DNA from: Streptococcus sp. S5
Lineage (GTDB): Bacteria; Bacillota; Bacilli; Lactobacillales; Streptococcaceae
DNA length: 64,000 nucleotides
Assembly (NCBI RefSeq): GCF_034134805.1
Contig: NZ_CP139419.1
Location: forward strand, 310,001-374,000
Direction: 5' to 3'
Notes under the pieces: model-generated
Databases searched by the model: none
The model's input: only the letters and a program-made list of their open reading frames with translations
Told to the model about the DNA's origin: nothing
Shown here: positions 34,600 to 45,900 of the stretch, piece after piece
How positions within the stretch are numbered: the first letter of the stretch is position 1
Layout of the letters: each line of letters starts with the position of its first letter
Program-made: the position numbers and the translations under genes

Positions 34600-36057
34600 A
34601 TGGCAAAAGATATTCGTGTGCGTTATGCACCAAGTCCAACTGGACTACTACACATCGGAAATGCTCGTACAGCATTGTTTAACTACTTGTATGCGCGCCA
34701 CCATGGTGGAACTTTTATCATCCGTATCGAAGATACGGACCGCAAACGTCACGTTGAAGACGGAGAACGTTCCCAGCTTGAAAACCTTCGTTGGTTGGGC
34801 ATGGACTGGGATGAAAGCCCTGAGACGCACGAAAACTACCGCCAATCAGAACGGCTACCACTTTATCAAAAATACATCGACCAACTCTTGGCTGAAGGCA
34901 AAGCCTACAAGTCTTATGTAACAGAAGAAGAGTTGGCAGCGGAGCGGGAACGCCAAGAAGCAGCTGGGGAAACACCTCGTTACATCAACGAATACCTTGG
35001 TATGAGCGAAGAAGAAAAAGCGGCCTATATTGCAGAACGTGAAGCGGCAGGTATCATCCCGACGGTTCGTTTGGCAGTGAATGAGTCAGGTATTTACAAG
35101 TGGCATGATATGGTCAAAGGCGATATCGAGTTTGAAGGTGGCAATATCGGTGGGGACTGGGTTATCCAAAAGAAAGATGGCTACCCAACTTACAACTTTG
35201 CCGTTGTGATCGATGACCACGATATGCAAATCTCTCACGTCATCCGTGGAGATGACCACATTGCCAACACTCCAAAACAACTTATGGTCTATGAAGCGCT
35301 TGGATGGGAAGCACCAGAATTTGGTCACATGACCTTGATTATCAACTCTGAAACTGGTAAGAAGTTGTCTAAACGCGATACCAACACTCTTCAATTTATC
35401 GAAGATTACAGGAAGAAAGGTTACCTTCCAGAAGCAGTCTTTAACTTTATCGCTCTTCTTGGTTGGAACCCGGGTGGGGAAGACGAGATCTTCTCTCGCG
35501 AAGAACTCATCAAGCTCTTTGATGAAAACCGCCTCAGCAAGTCTCCAGCTGCTTTCGACCAAAAGAAAATGGACTGGATGAGCAATGAGTACATCAAGAA
35601 TGCGGATCTTGCGACCATCTTTGAAATGGCCAAACCATTCCTCGAAGAAGCAGGACGTTTGACAGACAAGGCTGAGAAATTGGTGGAACTCTACAAACCA
35701 CAAATGAAATCAGTGGACGAAATCGTCCCATTGACAGACCTTTTCTTCTCAGACTTCCCAGAATTGACCGAAGCTGAACGAGAAGTGATGGCTGGTGAAA
35801 CAGTTCCGACTGTACTTGAAGCCTTCAAAGCGAAATTGGAAGCTATGTCAGATGAAGAATTTGTAGTAGAAAATATCTTCCCACAAATCAAAGCAGTTCA
35901 AAAAGAAACTGGTATCAAAGGGAAGAATCTCTTTATGCCAATCCGTATCGCCGTTTCAGGTGAAATGCATGGTCCTGAATTGCCAGATACCATCTACTTA
36001 CTTGGACGCGAAAAATCTATCCAACACATTGAAAAAATGTTGGAAGAAATCAGATAA
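34600..36057 (+). CDS. gltX: Glutamyl-tRNA synthetase
   Basis: 485-residue class I synthetase that charges tRNA-Glu in the cytoplasm. It likely also misacylates tRNA-Gln, which most Firmicutes correct with GatCAB. The HIGH-type motif is LLHIGNART (about 16-24) and the KMSKS-type loop is KKLSKRDTN (about 250). The anticodon-binding helical domain fills the C-terminal third. RBS AAGAGGAGAG, ATG at 34600. An extended -10 TGGTATAAT lies at 34540-34545 with no strong -35. Its own terminator follows at 36065-36092, separating it from the SRRP locus. Confidence 0.97.
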   Translation: MAKDIRVRYAPSPTGLLHIGNARTALFNYLYARHHGGTFIIRIEDTDRKRHVEDGERSQLENLRWLGMDWDESPETHENYRQSERLPLYQKYIDQLLAEGKAYKSYVTEEELAAERERQEAAGETPRYINEYLGMSEEEKAAYIAEREAAGIIPTVRLAVNESGIYKWHDMVKGDIEFEGGNIGGDWVIQKKDGYPTYNFAVVIDDHDMQISHVIRGDDHIANTPKQLMVYEALGWEAPEFGHMTLIINSETGKKLSKRDTNTLQFIEDYRKKGYLPEAVFNFIALLGWNPGGEDEIFSREELIKLFDENRLSKSPAAFDQKKMDWMSNEYIKNADLATIFEMAKPFLEEAGRLTDKAEKLVELYKPQMKSVDEIVPLTDLFFSDFPELTEAEREVMAGETVPTVLEAFKAKLEAMSDEEFVVENIFPQIKAVQKETGIKGKNLFMPIRIAVSGEMHGPELPDTIYLLGREKSIQHIEKMLEEIR

Positions 36058-36064
36058 TTATCAG

Positions 36065-36092
36065 AAAAGCCCCGATAAAAGGGGCTTTTTGT
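36065..36092 (+). terminator. Terminator of gltX
   Basis: Perfect 9-bp stem AAAAGCCCC / GGGGCTTTT plus T run. Confidence 0.93.
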
Positions 36093-36252
36093 TTTAGCTC
36101 TAAAATTAAAGTATTATAGGAGTTTTTCAAAAAATTGCCCCGGTTTGACAAATTGATCCTACTGAAAACGATTTTATTACTATCTAAAACAAAAATTATA
36201 AAAAAATAGCAATAATTAAGGATAATTGCTTCCAAAAATCGACAGATTGGTC

Positions 36253-36258
36253 TATAAT
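36253..36258 (+). promoter_or_regulatory. -10 element of the first SRRP gene
   Basis: TATAAT at 36253-36258, 35 bases before the ATG. The -35 is poor (TTCCAA at 17 bp, or TTGCTT at 21 bp), which suggests activator dependence or weak basal expression. Confidence 0.55.
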
Positions 36259-36293
36259 GTAAGGGAAATAAAAAATGTAATAAGGAGATAGAA

Positions 36294-39200
36294 ATGTTTT
36301 TTAAACGTTCTAATGGTGAATTCCGTGAAACAGATCGTGTGACTCGTTTCAAATTGATCAAATCAGGTAAAAACTGGTTGCGTGCTGCGACTTCTAACTT
36401 TGGTCTTTTGAAAGTCATTCGCGGTCAAGTCGAAGAGACTGTTGTAGCTGAAGTGCGTGAAGACGCAGTATCAGTGAAAGAAATGACAAGCCGTGGCTTG
36501 CTCAAAGGGATTGTAGCAGCTGGGGCTGTTTTTGGTGCAGCTACAGTAGCAAACACTGCTAAAGCTGATGAAATTGGATCAGATGTTGCAACTGCATCTG
36601 AGCTTTCAAGTGAAGCTCTTGTAGAACAAGGAAGTACAGTACTTGGTACAACTTCAACAACAGAATCTCAGTCTGAATCAACAACAGAATCAACAACTGA
36701 GTCAACAACAGAATCAGCTAGCGCTTCTGCATCTGCAAGTGCTTCAACCTCTACAAGCGTATCTGTATCTCACTCAGCTTCATTGAGCGAACAAGGTTCA
36801 GCAGAACTTTCAGCAGCTTCAAGCGAATCAACTGTAGCAGCTGGCTCTGAAGCAAGTGTAGAAAGCACTACAACAGTAGCGAAAGCTGATGATAAAGTTG
36901 TTTTGGAACAAAACACTTCAGAAGCAGCATTGTTGAACAAGATTGCAGGAGACTACTCAGCAACTGTTTCAGCTCCAGAAAAGAAAGCAGCACTTGAAGC
37001 TGCTATCGCTAAAGTTCAAACAGAATTGACAGCAAGCAACAGCTTGATCAACGCTAATGCTTCAGCTCAATCATACGCAGACCAACGCGAACGTTTGAGC
37101 AAGTCAGTAGATGACATGATGGCAACCTTGACTGCAGCAGGATTTACTGGAAACACAACAGTAAACGGCGCTCCAGCAATTTCAGCACAGTTGGCACCAA
37201 TCTCAACAAGCACTACTGGTAGTGTAGATACTAACCCAGTTATCTCAAATGCGAACGGTGCAACGATTGAAGATGCAGCCTTCAACAAAGCAGGCTATGC
37301 TTTGGATCCAAATGCTGATCGCTTTACTTTCGGTGTATGGCAATTCCTTAAAACGAACCACGCTACTGGTGCTAAAACAAACTTTGATTATTATGCTACT
37401 CTTGCAGTAGACCGTTCAGCCATCACTGGTAGCCTTTCAGCTAATCCAGATGTTTACTTGCGTATTGTGAAGAAATCTGATGGATCAGAAGTTTACACTC
37501 GTACCATCAAAGCTGGAGAAAGCAACATCTCCCTTCCAAGCTACATCACTAACAACAACTCTGATGTAACGAACACTTTGACTTACACAGGTGCTAACGG
37601 AAAGGATCCAGGTAACGTAACCTTCTCATTGGTAAATGCGAAGCTTGAGTATGAAACACTTCAAATCCGTGATACCAACTACCCAGGTAACGAAGGTGAA
37701 GACAAACAAAACGTTCAAACTTCTGTTCCTTATGCTAAAGTTGATCAAACAACTTACTATAGAGTTGTTGACAGCAGCAAGTACACAGAAGGAAAAACAT
37801 ACACACCAACTGGAAATGAAACAGTTCTTGCAAGCTATACTCAAACAGGTCTTGCAGGGCAACAATTCACAGCTTCAAACAATCGTGAGATTGCTGGTTA
37901 CAAACAAGTAGCAGCAACAACTGACTCAACTCAAAAAACATCTGGTATCCTTGGTAAAGGTGTTGTTGGACAAAAACTGGTCGAACTTCAAGGTGGAGCA
38001 AACCACTACTATGTGAAACGTATTTCTGAAATCGTTGATACTGATGGCTCAACTGTAACGAAATTCTACGCCCTTGACCCATCACAAGTGAATAACTTTG
38101 CTACATCAGATATTGGTACTGAAGATGTATCGAAGTACACACTCATCTACACAAGTAAAGTGAATAAGGCTGGTGAAGAGTGGAAGGCTGATGAGACTAA
38201 AGTTACAAAAGTAAACAGTAAAAATGGTGACTACTATCTTGAAGTCAACGAAACTGCTGGAAGCAAATCACTCATTATCACTGGTTGGTCGTCTACTACT
38301 GAGACAGATACTTATAAACAAATGGACGGAACTCTACATACTTATCCACGTCCATTCAAAGGTGCTCCAAGCACATCATTGACACCTGCCGGAGCTGGTA
38401 ATAACAGTTACAACGTAATCGCTGGTAAAGTTCCAGAAATCCAAGCAGAAGGATCTGTTGCGAATGACCCAACAGCACCAAACGGAAAAGTATACTCTAA
38501 TTTGAAGGGGTACTCATCATTCTCAAATAACTACTCAATTGCATCAGCGGTTAAACCATCAACTGATGTGAACTATTACTTTGTTAAGTCTGAAGGTAAT
38601 GTTTACGTTCACTATAAAGACACTGAAGGTAACACAATCAAAGCATTTGTAACAGATGAAAAAGAACAACCAGTAGGTAAAGACTACGATACAGTAATCG
38701 ATAACCGTCCACAAACAATCGAGTTCCAAGGTAAAACTTATGAGTTGGTACCAGCAGGAACTTACACAGTAGGTGAAGTAGATAACCAAGGCCACCTTAA
38801 ATCATCAGATGCAACAACTGGTAAAGTAGCTGAAGAAGATAAAAATGTAACGTATATCTATAAAGTGAAAGAAACACCAAAAGAAGGTGAAGTTGTTATC
38901 ACTTATGTAGATACGAAAGGTAACGAAATCCAAAAATCTCGTCAAGATACACCTAAATCACCATATGATACACCATATGATACAACTGAAAAAGGTGAAA
39001 AACCAAATATCATCAAGACCACTGATGGTAAGACATATAAGATTGTACCTAAAGGTGATTACCCAGTAGGAGATGTTGATGAAAACGGTCATTTGAAATC
39101 TTCAGATCCTATTACTGGTAAAGTTGACAAACCAAAATCAACCATTACTTACGTTTATGAAGAAGTTGGAAGTGTCTTTGTTCATTATAAAGATATTAAC

Positions 39201-41825
39201 GGAAATACGATCATGGGATCTGTTATTGATGAGCAAGATCAACCACTTGAGAAGGATTATGATACTGTAGTAGATAATCGTCCTAAAGAAATTAAATTTG
39301 AAGGTAAAACTTACGAACTTGTAGAAGCTGGTAATTACCCAGTAGGTCAAGTTGACAGCCAAGGTCACTGGACAGGTGATGATGATACGACTGGTAAAGT
39401 GGCTTCAGGTGAGAAGAATGTTACTTATATCTATAAGTTGAAAGTGGAATCACAATCAGATTCAGGTTCAAATTCAGCATCAGCATCAACATCAGCTTCA
39501 CAATCATTATCAGAAGTTGTATCTAACTCACAGTCTGTATCAGAACAAGCTTCTACATCATTGTCTGAATCAGTACAGAAATCAGCATCGGTATCAGCAT
39601 CTGAGTCATCGTCGTTGAGCACGTCGGCGCAAGAATCAGCAAGCGAATCAGCATCAGAATCAGCGTCAGTATCGGCATCTGAGTCAGCATCGTTGAGCAC
39701 ATCAGCGCAAGAATCAGCAAGCGTATCAGCAAGCCAATCAGCGTCATTGAGTACATCGGCTTCAGCATCAGCATCAACTTCAGCAAGCCAATCAGCATCA
39801 TTGAGCACATCGGCTTCAGCATCAGCATCTACCTCAGCAAGTCAATCAGCATCATTGAGCACATCGGCTTCAGCATCAGCTTCTGTATCAGCAAGTCAAT
39901 CAGCATCATTGAGCACATCGGCATCAGAATCAGCATCAGTATCTGCGAGCCAATCAGCATCATTGAGCACATCAGCTTCTGAATCAGCATCAGTATCTGC
40001 GAGCCAATCAGCGTCATTGAGCGCATCAGCATCTGAGTCAGCATCAGTATCTGCGAGCCAATCAGCATCATTGAGCGCATCAGCTTCTGCATCTGAATCA
40101 GCATCGCAATCTATTTCAGAATCACAATCAGCTTCAACAAGCCAATCAGTTTCTGAATCAACATCTGCGTCTGAGTCAGCATCAGTATCAGCTTCAACAT
40201 CAACGTCTGAATCTGTTTCAGCATCTGAGTCAGCGTCAGCGTCATTGAGCACATCGGCTTCAGCATCAGCATCTACTTCAGCAAGCCAATCAGCATCATT
40301 GAGCGCATCAGCATCTGAGTCAGCATCAGTATCTGCGAGCCAATCAGCATCATTGAGCACATCGGCTTCAGCATCAGCATCTACTTCAGCAAGCCAATCA
40401 GCATCATTGAGCACATCAGCATCTGAGTCAGCAAGCGTATCAGCAAGCCAATCAGCGTCATTGAGCACATCAGCATCTGAATCAGCATCAGTATCAGCGA
40501 GCCAATCAGCATCATTGAGCACATCAGCGTCTGAATCAGCAAGCGTATCTGCGAGCCAATCAGCGTCATTGAGTACATCAGCGTCTGAATCAGCAAGCGT
40601 ATCTGCGAGCCAATCAGCATCATTGAGCACATCGGCTTCAGCATCAGCATCTACTTCAGCAAGCCAATCAGCGTCATTGAGTACATCAGCGTCTGAGTCA
40701 GCTTCTGTATCAGCTAGTCAATCAGCATCATTGAGTACATCAGCGTCTGAGTCAGCTTCTGTATCAGCTAGTCAATCAGCGTCATTGAGTACATCGGCTT
40801 CAGCATCAGCTTCTGTATCAGCTAGTCAATCAGCATCATTGAGCACATCAGCTTCAACATCACTTTCTACATCTGTATCACAATCAGCATCTAACTCTTC
40901 ATCAAATTCTGAAAGTGAAAAACCTCAAGGTGAAGTTATTATTACTTATATCCGTGAGAATGATGGTAAGGAAATTAAAGTCCAACGTCAAGATACTCCT
41001 AAGTCAGACTACAACACGCCTTATGACACTACTGAGAACGATGAACAACCTAAGTACATTGAGTTTGAAGGTAAGAAATACGAACGTGTACCGGCTGGTG
41101 ATTATCCGGTAGGTAAAGTTGATAGTGAAGGACATCTTGAAACTTCTGATCCAATCAAAGGTAAAGTAGAAAAACCAGTTTCTAAGATTACTTATGTTTA
41201 TAAAGAGGTTAAAGAAGATCCAACGAAACCTAAAGAAGGTGACGTAATCATCACTTACGTAGACGAAAATGGTAAAGAAATTCAAAAACCTCGTCAAGAC
41301 ACACCAAACTCACCATATGACACACCATATAACACAACTGAGGAAGGTGAAAAACCTAATACTATCAAGACTCCAGACGGTAAGACATACAAGATCGTAC
41401 CGAAAGGTGACTACCCAGTAGGTAAAGTTGATGGCGATGGACACTTGGAATCATCTGATCCAATTAAAGGCAAAGTTGATAAACCACGTTCAATCATCAC
41501 TTACGTTTACAAAGAAGTGAAAGAAGATCCAACGAAACCTAAAGAAGGTGACGTAATCATCACTTACGTAGACGAAAATGGTAAAGAAATTCAAAAACCT
41601 CGTCAAGACACACCAAACTCACCATATGACACACCATATAACACAACTGAGGAAGGTGAAAAACCTAATACTATCAAGACTCCAGACGGTAAGACATACA
41701 AGATCGTACCGAAAGGTGACTACCCAGTAGGTAAAGTTGATGGCGATGGACACTTGGAATCATCTGATCCAATTAAAGGTAAAGTTGATAAACCACGTTC
41801 AATCATCACTTACGTTTACAAATAA
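36294..41825 (+). CDS. SRRP1: Fap1-like serine-rich repeat glycoprotein, truncated by a nonsense codon before its anchor
   Basis: 1843 residues to the stop at 41823-41825. Signal peptide of the accessory-Sec KxYKxGKxW type ([13 protein letters not shown], then [18 protein letters not shown]). Short first SRR (about 124-170). Helical NR-alpha-like bundle from [18 protein letters not shown] (about 200-300). NR-beta-like adhesin module (RFTFGVWQF ... TTYYRVVD ... [14 protein letters not shown]; about 310-755). Three MucBP-type repeats (768-1050). Main SRR of 18-residue repeats (about 1055-1540). Then three further MucBP-type repeats. The next in-frame codons (41826-42785) encode the missing wall anchor, so the stop replaces a GAA-type codon found in sister repeats. 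If made, the product would be exported and glycosylated but not wall-attached. RBS TAAGGAG. Confidence 0.88.
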   Translation: MFFKRSNGEFRETDRVTRFKLIKSGKNWLRAATSNFGLLKVIRGQVEETVVAEVREDAVSVKEMTSRGLLKGIVAAGAVFGAATVANTAKADEIGSDVATASELSSEALVEQGSTVLGTTSTTESQSESTTESTTESTTESASASASASASTSTSVSVSHSASLSEQGSAELSAASSESTVAAGSEASVESTTTVAKADDKVVLEQNTSEAALLNKIAGDYSATVSAPEKKAALEAAIAKVQTELTASNSLINANASAQSYADQRERLSKSVDDMMATLTAAGFTGNTTVNGAPAISAQLAPISTSTTGSVDTNPVISNANGATIEDAAFNKAGYALDPNADRFTFGVWQFLKTNHATGAKTNFDYYATLAVDRSAITGSLSANPDVYLRIVKKSDGSEVYTRTIKAGESNISLPSYITNNNSDVTNTLTYTGANGKDPGNVTFSLVNAKLEYETLQIRDTNYPGNEGEDKQNVQTSVPYAKVDQTTYYRVVDSSKYTEGKTYTPTGNETVLASYTQTGLAGQQFTASNNREIAGYKQVAATTDSTQKTSGILGKGVVGQKLVELQGGANHYYVKRISEIVDTDGSTVTKFYALDPSQVNNFATSDIGTEDVSKYTLIYTSKVNKAGEEWKADETKVTKVNSKNGDYYLEVNETAGSKSLIITGWSSTTETDTYKQMDGTLHTYPRPFKGAPSTSLTPAGAGNNSYNVIAGKVPEIQAEGSVANDPTAPNGKVYSNLKGYSSFSNNYSIASAVKPSTDVNYYFVKSEGNVYVHYKDTEGNTIKAFVTDEKEQPVGKDYDTVIDNRPQTIEFQGKTYELVPAGTYTVGEVDNQGHLKSSDATTGKVAEEDKNVTYIYKVKETPKEGEVVITYVDTKGNEIQKSRQDTPKSPYDTPYDTTEKGEKPNIIKTTDGKTYKIVPKGDYPVGDVDENGHLKSSDPITGKVDKPKSTITYVYEEVGSVFVHYKDINGNTIMGSVIDEQDQPLEKDYDTVVDNRPKEIKFEGKTYELVEAGNYPVGQVDSQGHWTGDDDTTGKVASGEKNVTYIYKLKVESQSDSGSNSASASTSASQSLSEVVSNSQSVSEQASTSLSESVQKSASVSASESSSLSTSAQESASESASESASVSASESASLSTSAQESASVSASQSASLSTSASASASTSASQSASLSTSASASASTSASQSASLSTSASASASVSASQSASLSTSASESASVSASQSASLSTSASESASVSASQSASLSASASESASVSASQSASLSASASASESASQSISESQSASTSQSVSESTSASESASVSASTSTSESVSASESASASLSTSASASASTSASQSASLSASASESASVSASQSASLSTSASASASTSASQSASLSTSASESASVSASQSASLSTSASESASVSASQSASLSTSASESASVSASQSASLSTSASESASVSASQSASLSTSASASASTSASQSASLSTSASESASVSASQSASLSTSASESASVSASQSASLSTSASASASVSASQSASLSTSASTSLSTSVSQSASNSSSNSESEKPQGEVIITYIRENDGKEIKVQRQDTPKSDYNTPYDTTENDEQPKYIEFEGKKYERVPAGDYPVGKVDSEGHLETSDPIKGKVEKPVSKITYVYKEVKEDPTKPKEGDVIITYVDENGKEIQKPRQDTPNSPYDTPYNTTEEGEKPNTIKTPDGKTYKIVPKGDYPVGKVDGDGHLESSDPIKGKVDKPRSIITYVYKEVKEDPTKPKEGDVIITYVDENGKEIQKPRQDTPNSPYDTPYNTTEEGEKPNTIKTPDGKTYKIVPKGDYPVGKVDGDGHLESSDPIKGKVDKPRSIITYVYK
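39456..40918 (+). repeat. Serine-rich repeat region of SRRP1
   Basis: Tandem 54-bp units encoding [22 protein letters not shown] 18-mers. Every second residue is Ser; the alternating positions are Ala, Glu, Gln, Thr, Val or Leu. These are the acceptors for GtfA O-GlcNAcylation. The high DNA identity between units favours length change by recombination. Confidence 0.92.
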
Positions 41826-41838
41826 GTGAAGGAAGAAC
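41221..41838 (+). repeat. Two nearly identical 309-bp MucBP-encoding direct repeats in SRRP1
   Basis: Copies start at 41221 and 41530 (period 309 bp, 103 codons) and are almost base-identical. At the shared end the first copy reads TACAAAGAAGTG and the second TACAAATAAGTG, which is the nonsense change. Confidence 0.9.
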
Positions 41839-42785
41839 CAACTCAACCTAAGGGTAGCGTATACGTACACTACAAAGATACTGAAGGTAATACCATTAAA
41901 GAATCAGTAACAGATGAGTTAGACCAACCAGTAGGTAAAGACTACAACACTGTTGAAGACAACCGTCCACAGTACATTAGATTCGAAGGTAAAACTTACG
42001 AAATCGTACCAGTCGGAAACTACACAGTTGGTAAAGTAGATACTCAAGGTCACCTTGAATCAACAGACCCAACAACTGGTAAAGTGGTTGAAGGACGTAA
42101 AGACGTTACTTACATCTACAAACTTGTCGAAGAACCTGTACAACCTAAGGGTAATGTATACGTTCACTATGTAGATGAAAATGGTAACACTATCAAGACT
42201 TCAGTAGTGGATGAAAAAGACCAACCAGTAGGTAAAGACTACGATACAGTTGTGGATAACCGTCCTAAGACAATCACAACTGCAGATGGTAAAGTCTATG
42301 AATTGGTACCACAAGGTAACTACCCAGTAGGTAACGTTGACGGTGAAGGTCACTTGACAACAACTGACCCAACAACTGGTAAAGTTATCGAAGGTGATAA
42401 GAACGTTACTTATGTTTACAAACTTGTGAAGACTCCAAACGTTCCAACACCAAACACTCCAGTGCCACCAACTCCAACACCAAATACTCCGGTGCCACCA
42501 ACTCCAACACCAAATACTCCAGTGCCACCAACTCCAACACCGAACACACCGGTAGATCCAACACCTAATAAACCAATGGATCCAACACCAAACACACCGG
42601 TAGATCCAACACCTAATACACCAGTGAACCCAGTTCCTGAGCAACCAGCTAAACCAGCTCCAGCTCTTGAACAACTTCCAAATACTGGTGAAACAGGATC
42701 TGTAGCTTCAGCTCTTCTTGGAGCAGTTGCAGGGGTTGCAGGGGTTGCAGCACTTGGAAGCCGCAAAAAAGAAGATGAAAAATAA
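41826..42785 (+). pseudogene. Detached C-terminal part of SRRP1: two MucBP repeats, Pro-rich stalk and LPNTG anchor
   Basis: In frame with the preceding SRRP1 sequence and separated from it only by the TAA at 41823-41825. It encodes two more MucBP-type repeats ([20 protein letters not shown] and GNVYVHYVDENGNTIKTSVV). A P-T-P-N-T-P-V stalk follows (about residues 210-280), then [20 protein letters not shown] and the charged tail SRKKEDEK. The codon after the stop, GTG, has no ribosome-binding site, so this part is unlikely to be made unless the stop is read through. A strong terminator follows at 42843-42870. Confidence 0.88.
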
Positions 42786-42842
42786 TCTTCTACCCTAATT
42801 TGATTCGGTCATTTCAGGTATGTGGGAAATGAAAAAGGATCC

Positions 42843-42870
42843 AAAAAGAGAACCTCCGGGTTCTCTTTTT
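42843..42870 (+). terminator. Terminator of SRRP1
   Basis: 12-bp stem AAAAAGAGAACC / GGTTCTCTTTTT with a tetraloop. Confidence 0.92.
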
Positions 42871-42908
42871 GTGTGCTGTTTTTTATGTTAAAAACTAGTC
42901 TTAATTAG

Positions 42909-42936
42909 TTACTTTTGGGGAAAATTAGTGTATAAT
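42909..42936 (+). promoter_or_regulatory. Promoter of SRRP2
   Basis: TTACTT (42909-42914), 16 bp, TATAAT (42931-42936). The ATG lies 31 bases beyond it, with TAAGGAG as RBS. Confidence 0.65.
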
Positions 42937-42966
42937 AACTCGATATCTTATTTTTAAGGAGCGGAC

Positions 42967-45900
42967 ATGTTTTTTAAACGTTCGAAGGGTGATTTTCGCG
43001 AAACGGAACGAATCACACGTTATAAATTAATCAAATCAGGAAAGAATTGGGTACGGGCATCTGTCTCGCGGTTAGGCCTATTTCGTGTCATGCGAGGTGG
43101 TGTGGATGAAAACATCGTGGTTCAATACGAAGCATCATCACACTCTATGCCTGCGGATCTGGTCAAAGGGATGGTTGTGCTAGGGGCTCTGGCTGGGGCG
43201 ACAACGGTTGCCAATCCAGTATTTGCCGAGGAAAATGAAATGAATGCGACTGTTGGGTCTGAAATCAGCCCATCGACCGGTGTGGTTGGACAAGATAGCT
43301 TTGTCTTGGGAACGACGTCTACCACAGACTCTGTGTCAGCGAATCACTCCATGAGTGAATCCATCTCATTTTCAGAGTCAGCTAGTGACAGCCTTTCTTT
43401 GTCTCAGTCGGTTTCTTTGAGCGAATCACATGTTGTTAGTAATTCAGCGAGTCAGTCCACATCAGAATTTGCTAGTAGCACTCTCTCGGAGAATGATGCT
43501 ATTCATGTAGCTACTCCTGAAACGAGTGAGAAAGTAGCAGAGGCTCAAAACACTCGCTCGGAAGACCAGGTGAAGCGTCTGCAAGTTTTGGCTTTGGATT
43601 TATACACCTATCGTGCGCAGGCTTTGGAAATCCCTGGGACGGAATCTGCTATTGAAAGTGGAGATCTGGCTTTAGAAGCTATTCGTACTGGTTTGTCCAA
43701 TCCCGCAATTCAAATGGATGCTGTAGAAAGTCAAGCAAAGAGTGCTCGCAATCGCTTGGCCAATGCGGTGCTTCGTGCGACATCTGGCCAACGGGATCCA
43801 CGTAACGGGAATCGTATAGATGCTGATACCAGTCTCCGTGCACCCCAGTATAATTTAGGGCCAGCCAACAATGCCTTGATTTCTGTTTATAACTCTGATT
43901 ACATTAATCAGGCTTATAATGTTGTGGAAACCATTCCTACACGAAATAGTATTAAGAGCATTGGCTACGCTTCTGGTAGTGATCGTGTGAATGGCATCAA
44001 TGTGCCTCAGACGTCGGCCTTGAAAAATAGTGCAGTGGCCTTTAATATCATGGGAACTGTTGGGCAGACAGAGGTCGTAACGCCTGGGAAAATTTATAAT
44101 GTTTCTTTTGTAGTGACCAATACGGCTAGGCAGTCAGTGACACGAACGCTACGCATTCAGGTTTTGCCGCAAAATGATGGCATTCGTAATCCGATTACGG
44201 CTGTGACGACAGCGACTTTTGTCAATGATACTACTAACTTGGCCCAGGCTGAAAAAGAGAAGATTTGGGAAGCGTTTAAGACTGCTAACCCCAATATTGC
44301 CACTTCAAAGGACTTTAAATCTTATTCCGTTTCATCATCTGGTGTGGTGACCATTACCTATAAAGATAACACTACAAATGATGTGACGGCTCCAGTGAAG
44401 CGACTTGCAGCACCAACTGTTGAAACGAGATTATTGGATAAGGCTTACACACAGACGCCTGTAACGGTGACGGGAGCTGAGCCAGGTTCTACAGTCGTTC
44501 TATACAATAATGACGACGAAGTGGGAACAGCTGTGGCAGATGCTTCTGGACAAGCGATCGTAACACCGAATGCTCCCTTGCAAACGGGTGGCGTAACGGC
44601 TAAGGCTCGCATTCTGTATGGGGACCATGCAGTTTATTCCGATGCCAGTAACATGGTTGCTGTAACAGATGCCACACGTCCTGAAGTGACGGCTAAGTTG
44701 ACCGTCAATGGTGTGGAACCGAAATCAACCCCTCTTGAAGGTGGTGGGAAGAATTATACTATTTACGCTGGTGATGATGCGGTTGTGACCTTTACAGCGA
44801 CGGACGATAGTGGCAAGTTGAAAGAAATGAAAGTCGTTGCACGAGCGGATCTGAACGACAATGCCTTGAACGGGAATTTCTTTGGTGGCAGCCAGTATGG
44901 GACAGGTGATATTGCTCCTATCACGGGAGATATTACGGCTACCAGTGCGAACCCTGCAACCATCACAACGACCATTCATTTGAAGGATGACCTTTACCAT
45001 ACCTACCGAAATACATGGCAACGCAACGTCGCGGCTATTGACAATGCCTCCAATATGAACCGTCCAAACGGTTTGGGTGAGATTCGGATTACCCAAGGGC
45101 GTCTCGCTGATCGTACGCCAGGTGTGGCGCCGACAAGCACTATTCAGGTGACGAGTCTAACTGCATTGACAGATGCAGATAAGAGCAAGGTGATTGCAGC
45201 TGTATCGGCAGTCAACCCAGAGGTGGCCAACCGGATTAAGTCCTATACGGTTAATAGTGATGGTACAGTCACCATTACTTATAAAGATAGTACGACCAAT
45301 GTTGTAGCTGTGAAATTGTCAGATAGTGATCACAGCCAGTCTGTATCAAACAGTCAGAGTGCATCTACGAAGACTTCGCAATCGATCAGTCAGTCCTTAA
45401 GTGCGAAGCAATCACAGAGCGTATCGGCTCAGCAGAGCGTTTCATTGAGCCAGTCACTGAGCTCGGTTCGCTCACAAAGTTTGTCAGCTTCACTAAGCCA
45501 ATCAGCTTCTGCAAGTGTCTCAGCTCAAGCTAGTTTATCTCGCAGTCAATCGTTGAGCAAGGAGGTTTCTCAATCTCAATCCGCTTCAACGAGTCAATCT
45601 GTATCGACAAGAAAATCTGAATCTGTGAAAGTTTCGGAATCAGCATCCGCAAGTGTCAGTGGCTTGCAGTCTGCTTCGGTATCAGCAAGTGTATCCAAAG
45701 TGGTTAGCCAGTCTGTCTCAAGTTCGACATCCGCTTCAACGAGCGCCTCTGTTTCAGTGAGTCAGTCAGCATCAGCATCGCTTTCACAGTCGGTATCAGA
45801 GTCACTAAGTCAATCGACTCGCGAGTCGGCTTCAAAATCAGTGAGTCAATCGCAGTCTGAGTCTGCATCAGTATCTTTGAGTGAGTCCGCTAGAAAATCA

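Noticed and set aside
39896..40630. 244-residue antisense frame under the SRRP1 SRR ([11 protein letters not shown] repeats)
   Set aside because: Same artefact: long stop-free antisense frame produced by the codon repeat.
42967..45310. Assigning SRRP2 as a sialic-acid-binding Siglec-like adhesin
   Set aside because: I could not find the conserved Thr-Arg motif with confidence; only the flanking unit resembles GspB/SrpA.
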